Below the pieces are notes generated by a model. It was given only the letters and a program-made list of their open reading frames with translations, made no database searches and was not told the origin of the DNA. This document shows positions 23,851 through 36,257 of a stretch of 64,000 nt of DNA, piece after piece. The stretch is from Eretmocerus hayati (lineage: Eukaryota; Arthropoda; Insecta; Hymenoptera; Aphelinidae). The DNA lies in assembly GCA_029851415.1 (NCBI GenBank), contig CM056742.1, positions 50,074,954 to 50,138,953 of the forward strand, read 5' to 3'. The translations under genes and the position numbers were made by a program. Within the stretch, counting starts at the first letter, position 1; each line of letters begins with the position of its first letter.

Positions 23851-25099
23851 GGACACTTTAGGTCGCATCAAAACTGTACGCTATCCAGGGGTGTTCGCTA
23901 AACAAAAGTACATTTTTGTGGTTACATCTCATCCGGTCGCAGAGACATTGTTCGTCATCAAGAGGTGCCCGCTAAATGGAGGTGTCCATCAGGGAATCAT
24001 TTCAGTGTGTAACTCGCTCACCTTGGAAACAATCCATCTGAATAATAATACTTCCCATATCAATAATTGGCATAGTACTAAACTTGCAAGAATTATCAAA
24101 TTGTCCATGAACGAGATGTACCGGCCACTTTTGAAATTCAAGCATCAGATCTCTAGGAATGAATCCATTTGTGATCGACGATGTGACAAGCTATCTCATT
24201 CCAGCCAGTTAAACGAGCAATGACCCAAATCTCTTTAGAGATTTTTGCAATTTTCATGGAATCGTCCACTTCTCCCACTGGTTGTGAGACTAACCTGGGA
24301 TGGAAAAGATTTCCATCGGATTTGATAGAAAATTCATCTTGCTCATCTCATTTGAAGTTCAAGAAATTCGACTAGTCAAATAATTAGATCTGCCATATAT
24401 ACCATCTTGCACTGTTTCCGTTCTGAACAAAAGATGAATCAATTGAGAGTTATTCCAATATGAAGCTTGAAACAAACTTCAGATGAAAGTTGGAATATTT
24501 TGCATCAAGATTCAGCAACGTGTTATAAATGCTGACAGCTATCGATGCCGGCATCACTCTGGCTATGAATTGATCTTACAGCTTTCTCGAGTCAACAATA
24601 AAATGCTTCATGGGCGATCGTGTTGAAAAGAGATGTGAAAGATCTTATACAATTTTTGGATCGTTTGGAATAGACAATAGAGCGATTCTACAGCGTGACC
24701 TCTCTCTTTTTCCCAAAAATTGCAAAAAGCCATTTAGACACCGAACTGCAGTCCGACATCCGCGTTTGTGTTGTGCCCTTTCGAGGCTGACGCGTTACTC
24801 CTATACGTGCAAACACAGAAAATCAATATTACTTGTGAAAATGAAATGACAATCCCATCGAAAGTCTGTGAAAATCGATGAAATTTCAGTGCCACGAGAT
24901 TGAATTTTACTAGCTTCGGCAAAGAGAGGTGGAACTTATACGCGATGGTGCGGCGGGACTAGCTGTCACTCCCTGAGAAATTTTTATCGACGAGAACAAC
25001 CCTCTCAGAGTCGTATCTCCTTTCGGAAACGCGTTGAGAGTATAGTCTCGTATCAAATTTTGACAAACAATTCGATTTGAAGTGAGCATTAGCAAGTGA
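23851..25099. other. Intronic DNA; possible decayed pogo-type fragment at 23840-24000
   Basis: Around 23850-23995 strings such as agcggacac, ggtgttcgctaa and ggtgcccgctaaatggaggt recur, resembling the ends of Tigger/pogo-type elements. No paired ends or duplication can be defined. The remainder is AT-rich with no recognised feature. Confidence 0.3.
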
Positions 25100-26893
25100 A
25101 TGGCTCAAATAATTAATCGGTTGCGCGGTACTTGAGAGCGTTGATTGTTCCTATTCAGAGATCGGCATCGCTCGTCACGCAAACATAGCAAAAACGGTTA
25201 TTCGGCTCCCGGGTGAGAAATGTTCGAGCGCTCGGTCGCAACGCAACACCACAACCGCCGTCGAGTGGTCGCACAGGGGCAAGCGAACTTTCGTACCCAT
25301 GTATAGGTAGCGTAATGCAGAGTGGGCACGATGCAGTCGCAAAATAAAGCAGCGTGACGAATAGGCGGTGCGTGAGGTAAATGCTGGCGCACACACTAGA
25401 TTTGATTTCGTCGCTCACGAGGCGTCTCCGGGTAAACTCGAGGGGGTCAAATGTAAGTGACCGCGTTGCAAGGAGGACCTTGGGAAACGCCAACAAGCCA
25501 AATGCAGAACCGTCCCATACGTGCACTCAGGCTTTAAGGGTATACACAGCTCCATCCATGGTCCCCTATTCACCCTAAACAGTTTCTTTTTCGTTCAAAT
25601 TGGCAAATGATTGCGATACCGACGTCACGCAAAGCGATCCAGATTCGTTTACACAGTTCTCCTCGGTGACATCGAATCTCTGATCGCCGGAGCGCGCGAT
25701 AAAAAGACGGCGGAGCGAGATCATCAAACACGCGAGCTACATATCTGTGATCCGAGCTGACTGCATACAATACGCTATCTAGTCATATATATCGAGTTAT
25801 CCATTTTCAAACATATAGTCGGCGCGCCACTTGAGTCTCGAACTCTATTATCGATTCCTATACTGACTGGCTGGCATACACCCCCGTAAACATCTACTAA
25901 CGGGCAGCTCCGCGTGCTCCCCGGGAAGTGTACCTCAGACTTCAACTCCGAACCCCCCCCCCCCCCGCCACGGTATTTGGTAAGTCACTCGCGATGTATA
26001 ACTATATAAATGGATCCACGTCGGTGCTTGTAGTAAATTCGCGAGCCGCACGTCACGGAACAACAACAAAGGCTTGCCCCGTGCAGCCAACTCTTGGCGA
26101 ACGTAGCCACGCCTAATCTTACGTGAAGCAGACACTTCCCCCCCCCCCCTCTCTCTCGCTTTCGGTAATGCAGGTATGGTTTTCGTTTGTTGTTGGAGCG
26201 AGAGAGAAAGACTGACAAAGAGGATCAAACCCTCCTCCACTAACGCCGAGTCTGCGGGACGGGGCGTTTCGTAGCTCGTGCGAGCTTAGCGCCTTCAACG
26301 CTCGCATCGCGGGGTGGCTCTCTGCTATTGATAATTAGCATACGTGAGAGCCCGCCACGAGAGTCGGCTACGTGCATGATTTTGCTACATGCATACGTCG
26401 ACCCCAACATCTCCGAGGGTTGATGTCGGGCATGACGCTCTGAATCTATTCTCTGACCCCCGAAATTTACTTTTCTTTCTTTCCTCCTTGTTGCCTCTCG
26501 TGGCACTTGAGATTCAAAGGCTTTCTCTCTATCCCGGCAACTGGGCAGGATGACGTGCCCTTGCCACATGAGTTTCTTGTTTCAGTCTGTTGCGAGCGTT
26601 ATCGCCAAGAACACACTCCACGATCTGCCGCACAGCTCGATATACAGACTGAAACCTTTATCCCAAACGCTTATCGAAGAATGTGCACTGCAAGGCTCAC
26701 CTGTGAACTTGCGACCGAGCCTCGCTCAAGAGCCGTCGACACGGATCACGTCCTTTGCTCGTCTAACTCAGATAGCCCTGCAGCGTTTTCTTGCGTCGTT
26801 GCGCAAGAAACATTTTTCAATTCCCTCGAGCTGTTCTGGCGTTGCTTATCAAAATTGTGGAAAAAGAGTATGAAAATTCACTTTGTGAGACTC

Positions 26894-26924
<31 letters not shown>

Positions 26925-27850
26925 CTCAAGATCGCTGGAGAACAGTGGAAGCGTGCCCGCACGTTTTGAATTATGACGATGACGTCATTTCCGAGCATCT
27001 ATACATCTCAGGTACTTTTGCTAAAATGATCCGATCTATAACCTTCACTGAAATGCCATAGTTCTTGATCGAATTCATTTGCTTTATGAATTTTCGATCT
27101 TGAGAAGATCAATTTTTGTAGGATTTTAAACTCTATAGTAAAAGGCGCTTGTACATATCGTACGGAGTTCAAAATTGAATAGAGCGTTGTAATCACAAAT
27201 TAGAATACCGAACGTCGCAGAAACTGCTATTATTCATAAAATTCCAGATCGCCAATAGTGTACCTTTGATCAAATAGAATCGCTTACTCGGATAATATCC
27301 ATCCTGGCGCGACAACGAGTTGCGTTGGGCGGCTATCCGGAGAGCTCATTAATGCGATAGAGAGCGCGAAATTCGATCGAGTTGGGTATAACTGTGGAGT
27401 GCATGGTTGCTCCGAAGGTGTATGTTGGCCCGAACAGTTTCAAAGTCGCATAGTTGCACGCAGACGTCGCGTGTGCCGCTCCGTTCGCGCTACGTGCCCG
27501 GCTGGATTTTCAGTCGGAGGACTCGGTTCGCGCACTATGGCTGTGCACCAACAGTTTCACACATACACTCAGAGTCACTTCGCGATCGTGTATAGTTTGC
27601 AAATTAAGACGTCGCTTCGAGCCCTGCTGCAAACGTTGTATGGACTCACTGTCGTACTCCTTCTCGAGCGCGTGAGGGAAACAGACTCATTTGTGTATCG
27701 CGCCAAGAGTGCGCTCGCGTGCACCAATGGCTCTTTCACTGATCCAAAGAGCCCCCTGAGGATATTGCAGAACGTCGGTGATTGTATATTCCTTGCTCAC
27801 TTTCTCGCTCACGAGGTTCGTCAAAACGAATGAGGCTCTGATGTCATTGT
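25100..27850. promoter_or_regulatory. CpG-rich intronic island with homopolymer and (GA)n tracts
   Basis: A CpG-rich, TE-free stretch with poly-C runs at about 25953-25966 and 26138-26149 and a (GA)n run at about 26893-26920. Frames up to 184 residues (26507-27061 +) occur, but they run through the GA repeat (RERERERERER) and carry no domain, so I treat them as chance. Regulatory function is inferred only. Confidence 0.3.
26893..26920. repeat. (GA)n microsatellite
   Basis: About 14 GA units, uninterrupted. Confidence 0.9.
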
Positions 27851-29472
27851 CGACCTCCTCGTCTATGCCACTGATGATCCTCATTCGCTCCGATACTTTG
27901 CGAAGTCCACTCTTGTTTTGATTTATTGCGATGTATGAGATGAGCAAATTATTACTTCTCCTCCGAAGAGATGAGCGATCCAAAGTATTGATTACTATCC
28001 AAGCCAATGAGTTCTCCAAAAAGAATATTCCATCTGTAGGATCCTATCTCAGTTGATATATCGTACAGAACAGGAAAGAGCCCATAATATGTTTGAGTGA
28101 AATTGTTCTAACTGAATTTTTTTATTTCCGGGTTTACGAAAGACGCAGTGAACGAGTGTGTGTTACTCTATATTGAATTGAGAGTTTATAAAGCGATTGA
28201 AGATTATTTGCTCTTTCGTGGCGCAGTGCAGCACGTGAGCTCCACTCTACCTGCCAACCCAATCGTTCACCCAAGCGTACACCTGTCTGACTCTATTTGG
28301 CTTCAACTACTCAGGAGGCGAGTGCGGCTGACCGCAACAATGCTTCTTCTACTGCGCTGTGTGTTCGAGCCGTCTCACTCTTTGCTCTTCTCAAATGGAT
28401 TGCTGGACTCTGGTGTGTAAATACAATTTTCGCGTTATCTTTTATTTTTTCGAAATTATATGGTTATTGCGTTCGTCAAGAACGAAATATTAAAGAAATC
28501 GAGCCAATTCCAGATCGTGCTATTGTAGAATTCTTTTATACAAAAATACTTTCTGCATTGATATCATCAATTCGTGACAAGACTACATCAATATAGATGA
28601 ATTGGCATCGGTTTTTAATCTTATTCCAGGGAGTACTTTGTCATTGAGTCGTTGAGAGGGAATCGATGTCAGGTGGCACAATGTTGAACGATTTTTCGGC
28701 AAATTTTAGTTTCGAAATTTTTTTTTTGGCTCTGTCTCGGGTCTTCATTTTTCAACAAACAAGTATCTAAAATTTTTCATTGGGAACCCTCGACCGGATT
28801 TACTTGCACTCGCTAGTTTTAGAATGAGGAATGCTTTTTTCATAATTGCCTTTTCTACATCTGTGTAGTTGAGGCGACATAGAACTTTCAAAGTTGCGTC
28901 AAATGTTTAAGACACGTCGCCTACGGCTCCGAAAAAGTTTGGTATTTTTGTGTTTGCTAGGCTGGGCACGTAAGTGTTGCGTAAGCGTATCAATGACAAG
29001 TCATAAATTCGGCATGATAGCTTGGCCACATCTTGCCAGTTACCCTTACCATCATAAACTTGCGATTTTCTTTCAAACTTTTCCCGTCCTCATCTCTACC
29101 CTCCGCACCAAAAGATTGCTCCGACTTTCTTCCATTTCCGTTTTATTTGGCGCTTCCGGTTGCCAAAAACAAGTATAATAGAAAAGCCAGAAGAGCTTTT
29201 GTTCTTCTGTTTTGAAGCTCACACGTGACTCGAATGCAGTAAAGTGAACGATCAGTTGAAGATCTCATAAGAAGCTTTTGGGAACTAATTGATTGCGCAG
29301 AGAGCAACGCTTCATTTTTGCAGTTGGAACTCGTCAAGGATAATTATTCTCCCGAACCGGTACCGAATTCCTCTTCGACTCTCTGAATTTGGCGTTGTTG
29401 ATCAATTTGACACTAATATTGAATTCTCCAAACACTTGGATATCAATTTGGAGTCCGTAAATTGGTTTTGTA
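27851..29472. other. Intronic DNA without recognised features
   Basis: Mixed composition with several frames under 110 residues and no domain, splice pair or repeat structure that I can support. Confidence 0.4.
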
Positions 29473-30227
29473 AGGTAAAACTAGGGGTACCGGGACACCA
29501 TGACAAAGTCGACCGATTCTGGGACATTATATTCCCTCCTAATTAATAGAAAGGTGTGTGATCTAATATTGTATCAAAAAATTTTTGAGTGTTCTTAAGA
29601 GTAATCCCAATCACGAACCAAATTTTGGGCGAGCTGTGGCAATGATTAGATACCGAAAAAAAAAATCAACTAGAAAATGGTATATTGTGTGGCCAAGAAT
29701 CGTGTCCTAGTTCACCATCGTATATATTGAATTCTGACCCATTACTAGGACGCGACGCGTCCGGCTTCACCAAGCGGTGGAGAAGTGGAGTAACCTAGTA
29801 CTGAGACACATTGTTTGTTGTTAGTTGTTGAATTGTTATTGCATAATGACTGAACTAACAACAAATTATGGTCAAAAACGTGATAGTCCATAGTGATTCT
29901 CAATATTGGTATGTAACTGTGATGAAATTTCCAATGTACAATCCGGAGAAACGTTTCCTGTCGCAGTACTGTTACATTTGACCGTCCTAGTACTAGGTCA
30001 AACCACAAATCGTGTCCCAGTGTTGGGCCAAATCAGATCTCCAGAAAATTGGCTTTTGTGATAATTTTAGAACACTTTTGGCCATTTTGTTTCTTGATTC
30101 ATGAAGGTAAATAGTATAGTTATAGGGAAGAGAAAAAAATTTCATGATCGGAACATAACAAGTTCACCTTTGATAGCCCAAAGTGGAAATGACCATTTTC
30201 GGTGTCCGGGTACCCCTAGTTTTACCT
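29473..30227. mobile_element. 755 bp TA-flanked element with AGGTAAAACTAGGGGTACC ends
   Basis: The terminal inverted repeats read AGGTAAAACTAGGGGTACC, followed by (c)gggacacc, with TA on both sides (29471-29472, 30228-30229). Inside, variants of the terminal gacac / ctaggac theme recur: tcgtgtcctag at 29698, actaggacgcg at 29744, cctagtactgagacac at 29791, gtcctagtactagg at 29983 and tcgtgtcccagt at 30009. No transposase remains. The AGGTA start is shared with the elements at 2770 and 48717, so these may be mobilised by related transposases. Confidence 0.8.
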
Positions 30228-30680
30228 TACATACAACAATTTCAAGCAGCTCTGTGCATAATACGAAAATTTCAAGATTGCTAGAAATCTAGTATAATTG
30301 CCACAGGTTATCTTGTTGATTATCGTTCAATTGAGAGAATCCATCCGCACACGTGTGCTCATTTAGAGCTCTCTCATCATTAGCCCCAGAGTGCCTCCAA
30401 GAGCGTATAATTACTCCCGATTACGACGCTGAATAGCTCCAATTCAGCTCGAAAGCCAACCAAGATTCTTATCGACGGGCCGAGCTCTCTAAGCTCTCGA
30501 GTTTTCGAGCGAACGGGGTATAGCATTACGCTCGCTGCAATACACACGCTAGCGAAATTTTTTCGATCCCCTTTATGCCTGCATACATTATGCATCTGCA
30601 TCTCTCTAGAGTCTTCGACTCGTTTGCTTCGGGCACTCGCGAATAGACGTGGATACAAAAAAGTCCGGATTTCCAACCCG
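30228..30680. other. Intronic DNA between elements
   Basis: A short unannotated stretch containing a moderately CpG-rich patch at 30330-30680 that runs up to the boundary of the palindrome. The minus-strand frame at 30380-30724 has no recognised domain. Confidence 0.4.
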
Positions 30681-32795
30681 TTCTGGCGCTTGCGAGGGCT
30701 ATAACTCTTATTTCTTTGGAGCAAGCCTTTCTCCTCCCCTCCCTCGTTTCTGTTATCGAGATCATGCTAATGAGCCTACGCCAAAGTCGTCATGTCCTGG
30801 GGCCTTTGTTGTCGATAGTTTTTGCTGCTCCTGTTTGCCCACCATGTTGAATTCTTTTGTAGCAGACAAGGATATCGATTCAGGAGAATATTCACCGTGC
30901 AGTCTTGCTTCGACACACATTACTGCCTCTAATGATTACTTTAGTTCAGAGATGGTATAAAAGTTTAGCAATGTAAGTGATTTGTAAAATTTTACAGTAC
31001 TTATATTTCATTTGCCGCCATCACCGGCCATCGATTCAATAGTTCTGGAACAAAATCCATTTGGTTTTTCGATGGCTCGAGCTTTCTGAAAAATCGGCCT
31101 TCAAAAGTTGTAAGTTTGTACTCTCTATGCCCGATATGAGATTTCACGCAGTTGTATAACGCAACTATAATTATACTCGACAAACGTGACAATAGGAATC
31201 ATACAAGCTCTTGCGCGACTCAATTTTTTTGTGGAAGAAGAGGTAATGCATTCAGAGAGCTGTTCCGAACCTCTTGCGAAACGAATCGGGTGATGGAATT
31301 GCGAATATTGGAAGATTGTCTCGGCTCCATGCGCTTGAATGCTCAGCGCAGATGTGAAATACAAGATAAGAGGTTCAAAAGCAATTCAATCAGAACCACG
31401 AGTAGCAAACATCTGAGACCCTGAGAACTCCTTCCGTTTTCGCATTGCCATCCGAAGACGCACGCATCCTTTCTGCAACATGCACATACATTCTTTCGCC
31501 CTCTTGCCCTTCGACGCCTTGTTCTTTCTCATTCTGTCCTTGTGAGTCTCGCGGTTATCATTCTCTTTCAAACATTTCTCCTTCTTTCCTTTGAAATATA
31601 ATGGTAGAAATAAGTGTGTGACAATACATATCATGCCATGGGTTATCAATTGGTTCTAATGAATTATAATCGTAGAGGGGGATAGATGTTGCAAGTGGTT
31701 TGGTGAGTTTTTTAAAGATTCATTTATCGCACAGAGAATTCTCATGCTATAAATGAATCTTTAAAAAACTCACCAAACCACTTGCAACATCTATCCCCCT
31801 CTACGATTATAATTCATTAGAACCAATTGATAACCCATGGCATGATATGTATTGTCACACACTTATTTCTACCATTATATTTCAAAGGAAAGAAGGAGAA
31901 ATGTTTGAAAGAGAATGATAACCGCGAGACTCACAAGGACAGAATGAGAAAGAACAAGGCGTCGAAGGGCAAGAGGGCGAAAGAATGTATGTGCATGTTG
32001 CAGAAAGGATGCGTGCGTCTTCGGATGGCAATGCGAAAACGGAAGGAGTTCTCAGGGTCTCAGATGTTTGCTACTCGTGGTTCTGATTGAATTGCTTTTG
32101 AACCTCTTATCTTGTATTTCACATCTGCGCTGAGCATTCAAGCGCATGGAGCCGAGACAATCTTCCAATATTCGCAATTCCATCACCCGATTCGTTTCGC
32201 AAGAGGTTCGGAACAGCTCTCTGAATGCATTACCTCTTCTTCCACAAAAAAATTGAGTCGCGCAAGAGCTTGTATGATTCCTATTGTCACGTTTGTCGAG
32301 TATAATTATAGTTGCGTTATACAACTGCGTGAAATCTCATATCGGGCATAGAGAGTACAAACTTACAACTTTTGAAGGCCGATTTTTCAGAAAGCTCGAG
32401 CCATCGAAAAACCAAATGGATTTTGTTCCAGAACTATTGAATCGATGGCCGGTGATGGCGGCAAATGAAATATAAGTACTGTAAAATTTTACAAATCACT
32501 TACATTGCTAAACTTTTATACCATCTCTGAACTAAAGTAATCATTAGAGGCAGTAATGTGTGTCGAAGCAAGACTGCACGGTGAATATTCTCCTGAATCG
32601 ATATCCTTGTCTGCTACAAAAGAATTCAACATGGTGGGCAAACAGGAGCAGCAAAAACTATCGACAACAAAGGCCCCAGGACATGACGACTTTGGCGTAG
32701 GCTCATTAGCATGATCTCGATAACAGAAACGAGGGAGGGGAGGAGAAAGGCTTGCTCCAAAGAAATAAGAGTTATAGCCCTCGCAAGCGCCAGAA
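30681..32795. repeat. Apparently perfect 2.1 kb palindrome (1,046 bp arms, 23 bp spacer)
   Basis: The left arm is 30681-31726 and the right arm 31750-32795, so any base p on the left pairs with 63476-p on the right. Translations of paired frames are identical over their arm portions (for example 31152-31424 + with 32052-32324 -, and 31386-31649 - with 31827-32090 +), so the arms show no differences I can find. Similarity stops sharply at 30681/32795. The arm sequence is ordinary CpG-containing intron DNA, not a recognised transposon. None of the frames inside has a known domain. Either this is a very recent inverted duplication or an assembly artefact. Confidence 0.85.
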
Positions 32796-33931
32796 GCTCT
32801 GATGGACGTTGTGAGTGCAAGCGATGTAGACTTTTTCGAGGAAGTCAAAAGTTCATGATGGAAGTATTAGGGATCGTGAAAGTGGTAATCCTTTCCCATT
32901 GTAGTGAGAAAAAAGTCATCAAAAATTAATCGGGCAAAACCAACGCAAACGAAAAATACATGATGAATCAAGAAGTCTTTATACCTGACAGCACTAGGGC
33001 TGTGATGGAAAATTGAAAGCTTCAGAATGTAAATTATAATCCAGCAACAAAGTCACAATTAAACTCCGAATCGAAAATTTTTAGCATGTGATTTCCGAAA
33101 AAAACCATTTGATTTATTAGGTAACTATTGTTCATTTTTTCGGAGATTTCCAAAATATTGCTCGAATAGGAAATCTAGAAACACCCAAGAAGAGCCTGCG
33201 CCTAACGAGACCGTATCGAGCTAGAGAAAGGCACAAGAAGAATACATCTGTTTTCCGAATTGATGCTTGAATTGCTTCCCCACGACACGCACCTGGGGCT
33301 TCCGTTTAGTATACCCAACCCATTCGATCTTTTCGAGAGAGAAAAGATGCAGAATATAAATTCTGCTGAGTGAGATATTTTTCATAGCCTCTTGGGACGT
33401 GTGGCAACATATCTCTCGACTTCAATAATAACAAGTTCAAACATGAATTTCAGAGTTTTTCCACGAAGATGGAATAAAAATGTGGAAGTTGGAACTATTC
33501 ACTTCTTCATCCCAAGAATTGCAGTCGCGAACAAATAGAACAAGTTTTTGTTTCTTCGAACCGTTGACAATCTTCATCATTTTTCTTGGATGTAAAATGA
33601 AATAATCGGAATTGACTCTCACGAACTCCAGGAATTTTCCTCAGTTCTTTCTCATCTCAATGTTACGAATTTCATAGTGGGATGACCCGAGAATCGTATT
33701 CTGAAGCTTTCAATTTTCCATCACAGCCCTAGTGCTGTCAGGTATAAAGACTTCTTGATTCATCATGTATTTTTCGTTTGCGTTGGTTTTGCCCGATTAA
33801 TTTTTGATGACTTTTTTCTCACTACAATGGGAAAGGATTACCACTTTCACGATCCCTAATACTTCCATCATGAACTTTTGACTTCCTCGAAAAAGTCTAC
33901 ATCGCTTGCACTCACAACGTCCATCAGAGCT
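32795..33931. mobile_element. 1.14 kb element with 234 bp terminal inverted repeats
   Basis: The left repeat 32795-33028 begins AGCTCTGATGGACGTTGTGA and the right repeat 33698-33931 is its reverse complement with very few differences. The spacer (33029-33697) is AT-rich and not palindromic, with only a short minus-strand frame (33437-33622) of no recognised family. The size and structure suit a non-autonomous DNA transposon. Its left end lies exactly at the right end of the 2.1 kb palindrome, so the normal left flank is missing and no target duplication can be scored. Confidence 0.7.
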
Positions 33932-34397
33932 TACGAGACATCAAAGACAGCTCTAATTTGGGAATGAAGCGTCGGCGTGGCGGTCACTTTTAGCCTGTGT
34001 TGCTAGGTTCCTCAGAACGACATTATGTCTCTCAATCTCGCGAGCGAGGCGAGCCTCTGGCACGTCAGACTTGAGTCGTTACCCTCGACAGCGACGATAG
34101 CAGCAGCCACAGAGCCACATCAGCCTTTCTCTCGCGCATCCACAGAGAGCTGTTTCAATAATTCAAGATATGGATTTTGAGTTAGGCAAGACTCTGGAAC
34201 GGAGGTTGGATATATGCCACTGCGTCATCCCTTGGGGCCAAGCCTTCGCTCTTTGCGGCAGAGATGGATACCTTGTATTCTTCCTCTCTTATCATTCCCC
34301 ATTTTCTTTATTTTCTCGGTAAAAAGTGGGATTATTGATATGGTGTTTCTCGGCTTGAAATCTGTACACTGATTACTCGTTGAACATTCAGGCCTAC
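33932..34397. other. Intronic DNA between elements
   Basis: A moderately CpG-rich stretch with no gene, RNA or repeat that I can support. Confidence 0.4.
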
Positions 34398-34401
34398 TTA
34401 A

Positions 34402-35361
34402 CACGTTCGCTGCAACGGGTCCCACGGGTGGGACCCGTTTTTGTTCGGGCTCTAGTGTGCACCAAACAACGTAGACACATCCAATGGCTTCTGTAGCGGT
34501 TTTTACTCACTATATACGATGCCAAGAACAAGCGTAAAGGCCAGTTTAGGGATCGGACTTGATTTGTTCGAGCTATGCGATAAAAACTGAATTTTCGTGG
34601 GAACGGCTATAAATAACACAAAAATAGCAAGTAAATAGTGAATTTATCAATTCCATTCGAATTTTTTCACAACGTATCTTAGCGCATTCGAAAACTCACG
34701 TCGAAAGCTACAAAATGAGCCCGCATGCGCGTGGTTTGAGCGACATAGAGCCGAGTAATCAGGAATTTAGACGCAAAATAACCATGAGGCAAACCGAGTG
34801 AATGGTTGACATTGCAATTGCACTTCCTCTCTTCTCAATCTATTTCATCTCTCCGCGTATGAGGAACTTTTTGTATTCAGAGAAGTTGAAGAGTATCTCG
34901 AATAAGCAGCTGTGTTTCGTGGATTCACGAGGATAGAAAATCATACTCGCGTGGATCACAATCGCAATCCGCGGTTCTTACGAGGCAAAAGCTTCCAATT
35001 CAGGCAATGCTCGTGAATTACCCGAATGGTACCGGGAAATCAACAAATGCTCCCGAAAAGCTGAACATTACATCTTAGGATCACTAATTTTGGTAGTTCG
35101 ATCATTCACTTCATCCTCCATTGCACGATAGAAATTTTCGCGGGTCCCAACGGTGGGACCCGTCGCACTGGAAAGAGTCGGACTTAATTGTGTGCGACGG
35201 GTGCCACCGGTGGGACTTGCGAAAGTTCTTAAATTTCTTGTATACACATACTAAACTGATCACAAATCAAAAGGTTTGACCATTATAGGTGCAATATCAC
35301 GCGTTTGTACTCTCTCGCACTCTGGGACGAGATGCCGGTTTTCACGGTCGCAGCGAACGTG
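34402..35361. mobile_element. piggyBac-like non-autonomous element, TTAA-flanked, 960 bp
   Basis: The ends are CACGTTCGCTGC in inverted orientation and are bordered by TTAA on each side (34398-34401, 35362-35365), the canonical target of piggyBac transposases. Next to the left end is a perfect-looking hairpin cgggtcccacgggtgggaccc, and its relatives recur near the right end (cgggtcccaacggtgggacc at 35141 and cgggtgccaccggtggga at 35188). The interior is AT-rich without a transposase frame. Non-autonomous status is therefore clear; membership of the piggyBac superfamily rests on TTAA and the end sequence. Confidence 0.82.
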
Positions 35362-35365
35362 TTAA

Positions 35366-36257
35366 TATAAAAAATAAACCTTGAGATTGATGGGAAATAC
35401 GAGTGGCATACAATGTCGATCATTTCCTGAGAGTGAGATGAGGAACAGACTATGAGCTTTGATGATGGTCACATCTAGTCCTACAAAATATGTTACTCAA
35501 CAATCAAACTAGCCAGTTAACCTCACATTCCTGCGATGCCAGCTTACATCAGAAAGGGTTATGAAAAAATGCGAAGAGGGGGCATAACTAAGATGGGTAA
35601 TCTCAAAGATTCAGGATGGTAAGAAATTCATAGGAAATAATACTGATTGCTCATTAAATTAGATGAGTCGACTTTGTCGCGGGGCCGTGAATCAGGTTTG
35701 AAAGTGTAAGAGAATGATTAAAGGCTACTTTACGCGCATCGAACGCGACTCTGGGTGGCATTCGTTAAGACTCAAAGTCATAAAGCCAAGGCTCGGGACT
35801 AGAGAAGCCGCTCTTCGTTGCCACTGTTGAGACAAGGAAGGACTTCAAATAATTAAACCAAACGCAAAAGTCGAGGGGTGTTGGTTGGGTGCTGCGCGAA
35901 CATAAAACTCGGCCGGTGCGTGACGATTTTCCAGTCTGCGTTGTCGTTAAAACCGAGGAGCGAGCGCGAGACCACTGCAGTCACAGAGACCGCGTACTTA
36001 AGTTTTGTGCGCACTTCTCCATGCGTGACGCGGGCAGAACGTTTGGTATAAGATGGCCTATTCAGCCCGGAAGAACCTGATGGACGACAATGGCCTTCTT
36101 TATAGCTAACGTACACCGAGCCCTGGTCGCCTTTTTGCGCGTTTTTTCGCCGTACTAGCAGGGACTTTAATCTGGTCTCTCGACAGTATTTTCTACAAGA
36201 CCTTCGAGTACCTATTCACGAGTACATAACGTAAGAAGCTTTGCATGCTCCGCGTGA
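35366..36257. other. Intronic DNA without recognised features
   Basis: AT-rich DNA followed by a more CpG-rich part at 35720-36180. Frames there are below 90 residues with no domain. Confidence 0.4.

Noticed and set aside
26507..27061. 184-residue + strand open frame
   Set aside because: It runs through a GA microsatellite (RERERE...) in a CpG-rich stretch where many frames are open by chance; no splice or domain support.
31386..32090. Identical protein frames on both strands, looking like a duplicated gene pair
   Set aside because: They are the two arms of the perfect palindrome. Identity follows from the DNA, and the peptide has no known domain.
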